From: Actinomycetota bacterium
Lineage (GTDB): Bacteria > Actinomycetota > Humimicrobiia > Humimicrobiales > Humimicrobiaceae
Assembly (NCBI GenBank): GCA_018897225.1
Contig: JAHILC010000199.1
Location: 1 to 5,488 of the forward strand
Reading direction: 5' to 3'
Length of the DNA: 5,488 bases
Both the position numbers and the translations under genes were made by a program. Below, in pieces: positions 4,158 to 5,488 of the stretch (position 1 is the stretch's first letter; each line of letters begins with the position of its first letter). The notes under the pieces are model-generated. The model ran no database searches. It saw only the letters and a program-made list of their open reading frames with translations, and had not been told where the DNA came from.

Positions 4158-4937
4158 TTAAAAACCGGATTGTTTGGTGCAGGCAAATATTATAAGAGGA
4201 TATTTACCCTCTCCTAAAATAAAACGATCATATGAATGCTCAATCTTAATCTTTTTTACTACAAACTCAAATTCCTTAAAAATATCAAGCCATACTTCTA
4301 ATTTAAAAAGACCTATTATATGGCGATCTGAATAAATTTTTAATTTACCTTTCTTACGAATCAAATAAATGATTGTTGCCTCATAGGTTGCACTTGAAGG
4401 GTCGGCAATATAATTATTTTCAAAAACTGTAATTTCTACATCTTCATTTGAACCGGTATATAAAAAATTATTTTCTTTAAACTCTTCCTTTATATGAGCT
4501 ACAATTAGAAGCACCCCTCCCGGTTTTAAATGATTATATGCTGATGATATTGCTCTTTTTAAGTCTTTTTTTGTAACCATATACCCTATAGAATCAGGTA
4601 TGGCAACTGCATCGAATGCTTTATCAAGTTTTAAGCAGCGCATATCATCATTATGATAAATAACCTCAGGATTTATCTTTTTTGCCATTTTAAGCATATC
4701 CTTACTGATATCTATTCCTGTTACCTTAAAATATTTCTTGAAGGTATAATAATTACCACCAGCACCACACCCGAGATGAAGAAGTGTTTTGGGTTTGATT
4801 ATGGAGTGTTCTTTTATTATCTTGGTAAATAGCTCTGTATCCTCTGCATATTCATCTGGAGGGCCAACAATTGGCTCAGTCCATGCTAAATTGCTATAGC
4901 TTATCAATTTAATTTTATTTGTTTGCGGTTTTTTCAT
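4158..4937 (-). CDS. class I SAM-dependent methyltransferase
   Basis: A 259-residue soluble methyltransferase. The N-terminal cap YSNLAWTEPIVGPPDEYAED (about 14-33) precedes the Rossmann core: motif I LHLGCGAGGN (54-63), D76 in GIDIS, NDDMRCLKL (96-104), motif IV FDAVAIPDSIGYM (108-120), and the LKPGGVLLIV turn (137-146). The second half (about 155-250) is a beta-rich extension with VEITVFENNYIADPSSATYE and DRHIIGLFKLEVWLDIF. It resembles the small-molecule methyltransferase type in which this region closes over the substrate. The substrate is unknown. It lacks the NPPY or DPPY motif of DNA and protein N-methyltransferases. ATG 4937 has only a weak TAAGAA ribosome-binding site. It lies 93 bases after the upstream DUF3795 gene on the same strand, so the two may be co-transcribed. 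Confidence 0.92.
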   Translation of the reverse strand: MKKPQTNKIKLISYSNLAWTEPIVGPPDEYAEDTELFTKIIKEHSIIKPKTLLHLGCGAGGNYYTFKKYFKVTGIDISKDMLKMAKKINPEVIYHNDDMRCLKLDKAFDAVAIPDSIGYMVTKKDLKRAISSAYNHLKPGGVLLIVAHIKEEFKENNFLYTGSNEDVEITVFENNYIADPSSATYEATIIYLIRKKGKLKIYSDRHIIGLFKLEVWLDIFKEFEFVVKKIKIEHSYDRFILGEGKYPLIIFACTKQSGF

Positions 4938-5030
4938 TTATTTTTCTTACTTTCAAGGTATTAGAAACTACACCAATTACTACTTCTATTAAGTCTCTTT
5001 TTTTAATTTAAAAACTTCCATAACAAATAA

Positions 5031-5488
5031 TTATAAATGGCTTGAAAAATATTTATTAAGGATATTTTTAAGATTCTTTGCTTTGATTTTAATATTGTCG
5101 ATATTATCTGCTTTTACTTTCCTGTTTGCCTTATCTAATGAATTTTTTAAATCTTTTAAGTCAAGCAGGCATGCAGCTTTGCAGAAGAAACTTCTTGACC
5201 TTCCATCATTAAAATGATCTATCATCATCTGAAGCAATTCAATTCTTTTTTTCTGTTGTTTTATGAACTTTTCAATTCCATATTCTTTTATAAAATTTAA
5301 ATTCGGAATGACTTTTTTATATGATGGATAGGAAGAAGATTCTTTCAGTTGCTGGTAATCTTCATTTCTTCTAAATTTGGGACATGGAAATTCCAGACAT
5401 TGCCCACAGGCTTCAAGGTTTTTCTTTTTGACACAGCAGGCTATAAAAAAGCATGACGGATGTTTATTTATAAAATCCGGACCAGCAC
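5031..5488 (-). CDS. DUF3795 protein, 5' end beyond the window (partial)
   Basis: The minus-strand frame ending in the TAA at 5031-5033 is open without a stop to the window edge, giving 151 visible residues. The start visible at TTG 5237 is internal. The residues before it carry the DUF3795 hallmark: GPDFINKHPSCFFIACCVK, then C-G-Q-C-L-E-F-P-C, a C-x2-C-x4-C like that of the complete DUF3795 protein in this window. The expected first cysteine cluster lies outside the window. The C-terminal half (QKKRIELLQMMIDHFNDGRS, then SRSFFCKAACLLDLKDL) and a lysine-rich helical end are absent from the other copy, which has a zinc ribbon instead. The two are therefore different subtypes. It points in the same direction as the methyltransferase 93 bases downstream. 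Function is unknown; a metal- or iron-sulfur-binding role is inferred from the cysteines. Confidence 0.87.
   Translation of the reverse strand, partial: AGPDFINKHPSCFFIACCVKKKNLEACGQCLEFPCPKFRRNEDYQQLKESSSYPSYKKVIPNLNFIKEYGIEKFIKQQKKRIELLQMMIDHFNDGRSRSFFCKAACLLDLKDLKNSLDKANRKVKADNIDNIKIKAKNLKNILNKYFSSHL

Noticed and set aside
1..5488. CRISPR array, insertion sequence or attachment site
   Set aside because: No regularly spaced repeats, transposase gene or long terminal repeats were found; only short relic-like frames hint at past mobile DNA.

Overview
This window is strongly AT-rich (by eye roughly one third G+C or less), with bacterial gene spacing, several TTG starts and sigma70-like promoters. 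The gene families seen are DUF3795 cysteine-rich proteins, ParD-like/RelE and AbrB/VapC toxin-antitoxin (TA) pairs, and small class I methyltransferases. This mix is typical of low-GC anaerobic or uncultured bacteria. No rRNA, tRNA, CRISPR or housekeeping gene is present to fix the taxon, so that remains inference.

Layout. (a) Positions 1-735: a possible tail of an upstream gene, then a class I SAM-dependent methyltransferase on the + strand. (b) 736-1121: no intact gene. There are two short protein-like open stretches that may be gene relics, then a perfect 12-bp inverted repeat in the promoter of the next operon. (c) 1134-1639 (+): a ParD-like antitoxin and RelE/ParE-type toxin pair. The toxin has no ATG/GTG/TTG at the position where its homologous N-terminus seems to begin. 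(d) 1725-2437 (-): an AbrB-type antitoxin and a PIN-domain (VapC) toxin whose ORFs overlap. A very good sigma70 promoter is covered by repeated TCATACT half-sites. (e) 2438-2637: a spacer holding another short relic-like frame. (f) 2638-3273 (-): a second, dissimilar AbrB/VapC pair with a TTGGCA-17-TATACA promoter and nested inverted repeats. (g) 3325-3722: about 400 bases without an intact gene, with two short relic-like frames. (h) 3723-4157 (+): a complete DUF3795 protein with an added C-terminal zinc ribbon. It meets a second class I methyltransferase (4158-4937, -) tail to tail with no base between the stop codons. (i) 5031-5488 (-): a second DUF3795 protein whose 5' end lies beyond the window and which is co-directional with the methyltransferase.

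How the genes work together. The core (1.1-3.3 kb) is a cluster of three independent type II toxin-antitoxin operons, each with its own autoregulatory-looking operator, separated by decayed sequence. This is typical of an accessory or defensive island. The right side places a SAM methyltransferase between two cysteine-rich DUF3795 proteins. The family has no established function, so a functional link is only a hypothesis. The points most worth checking are the toxin start codon, the TCATACT operator array and the DUF3795-methyltransferase neighbourhood.
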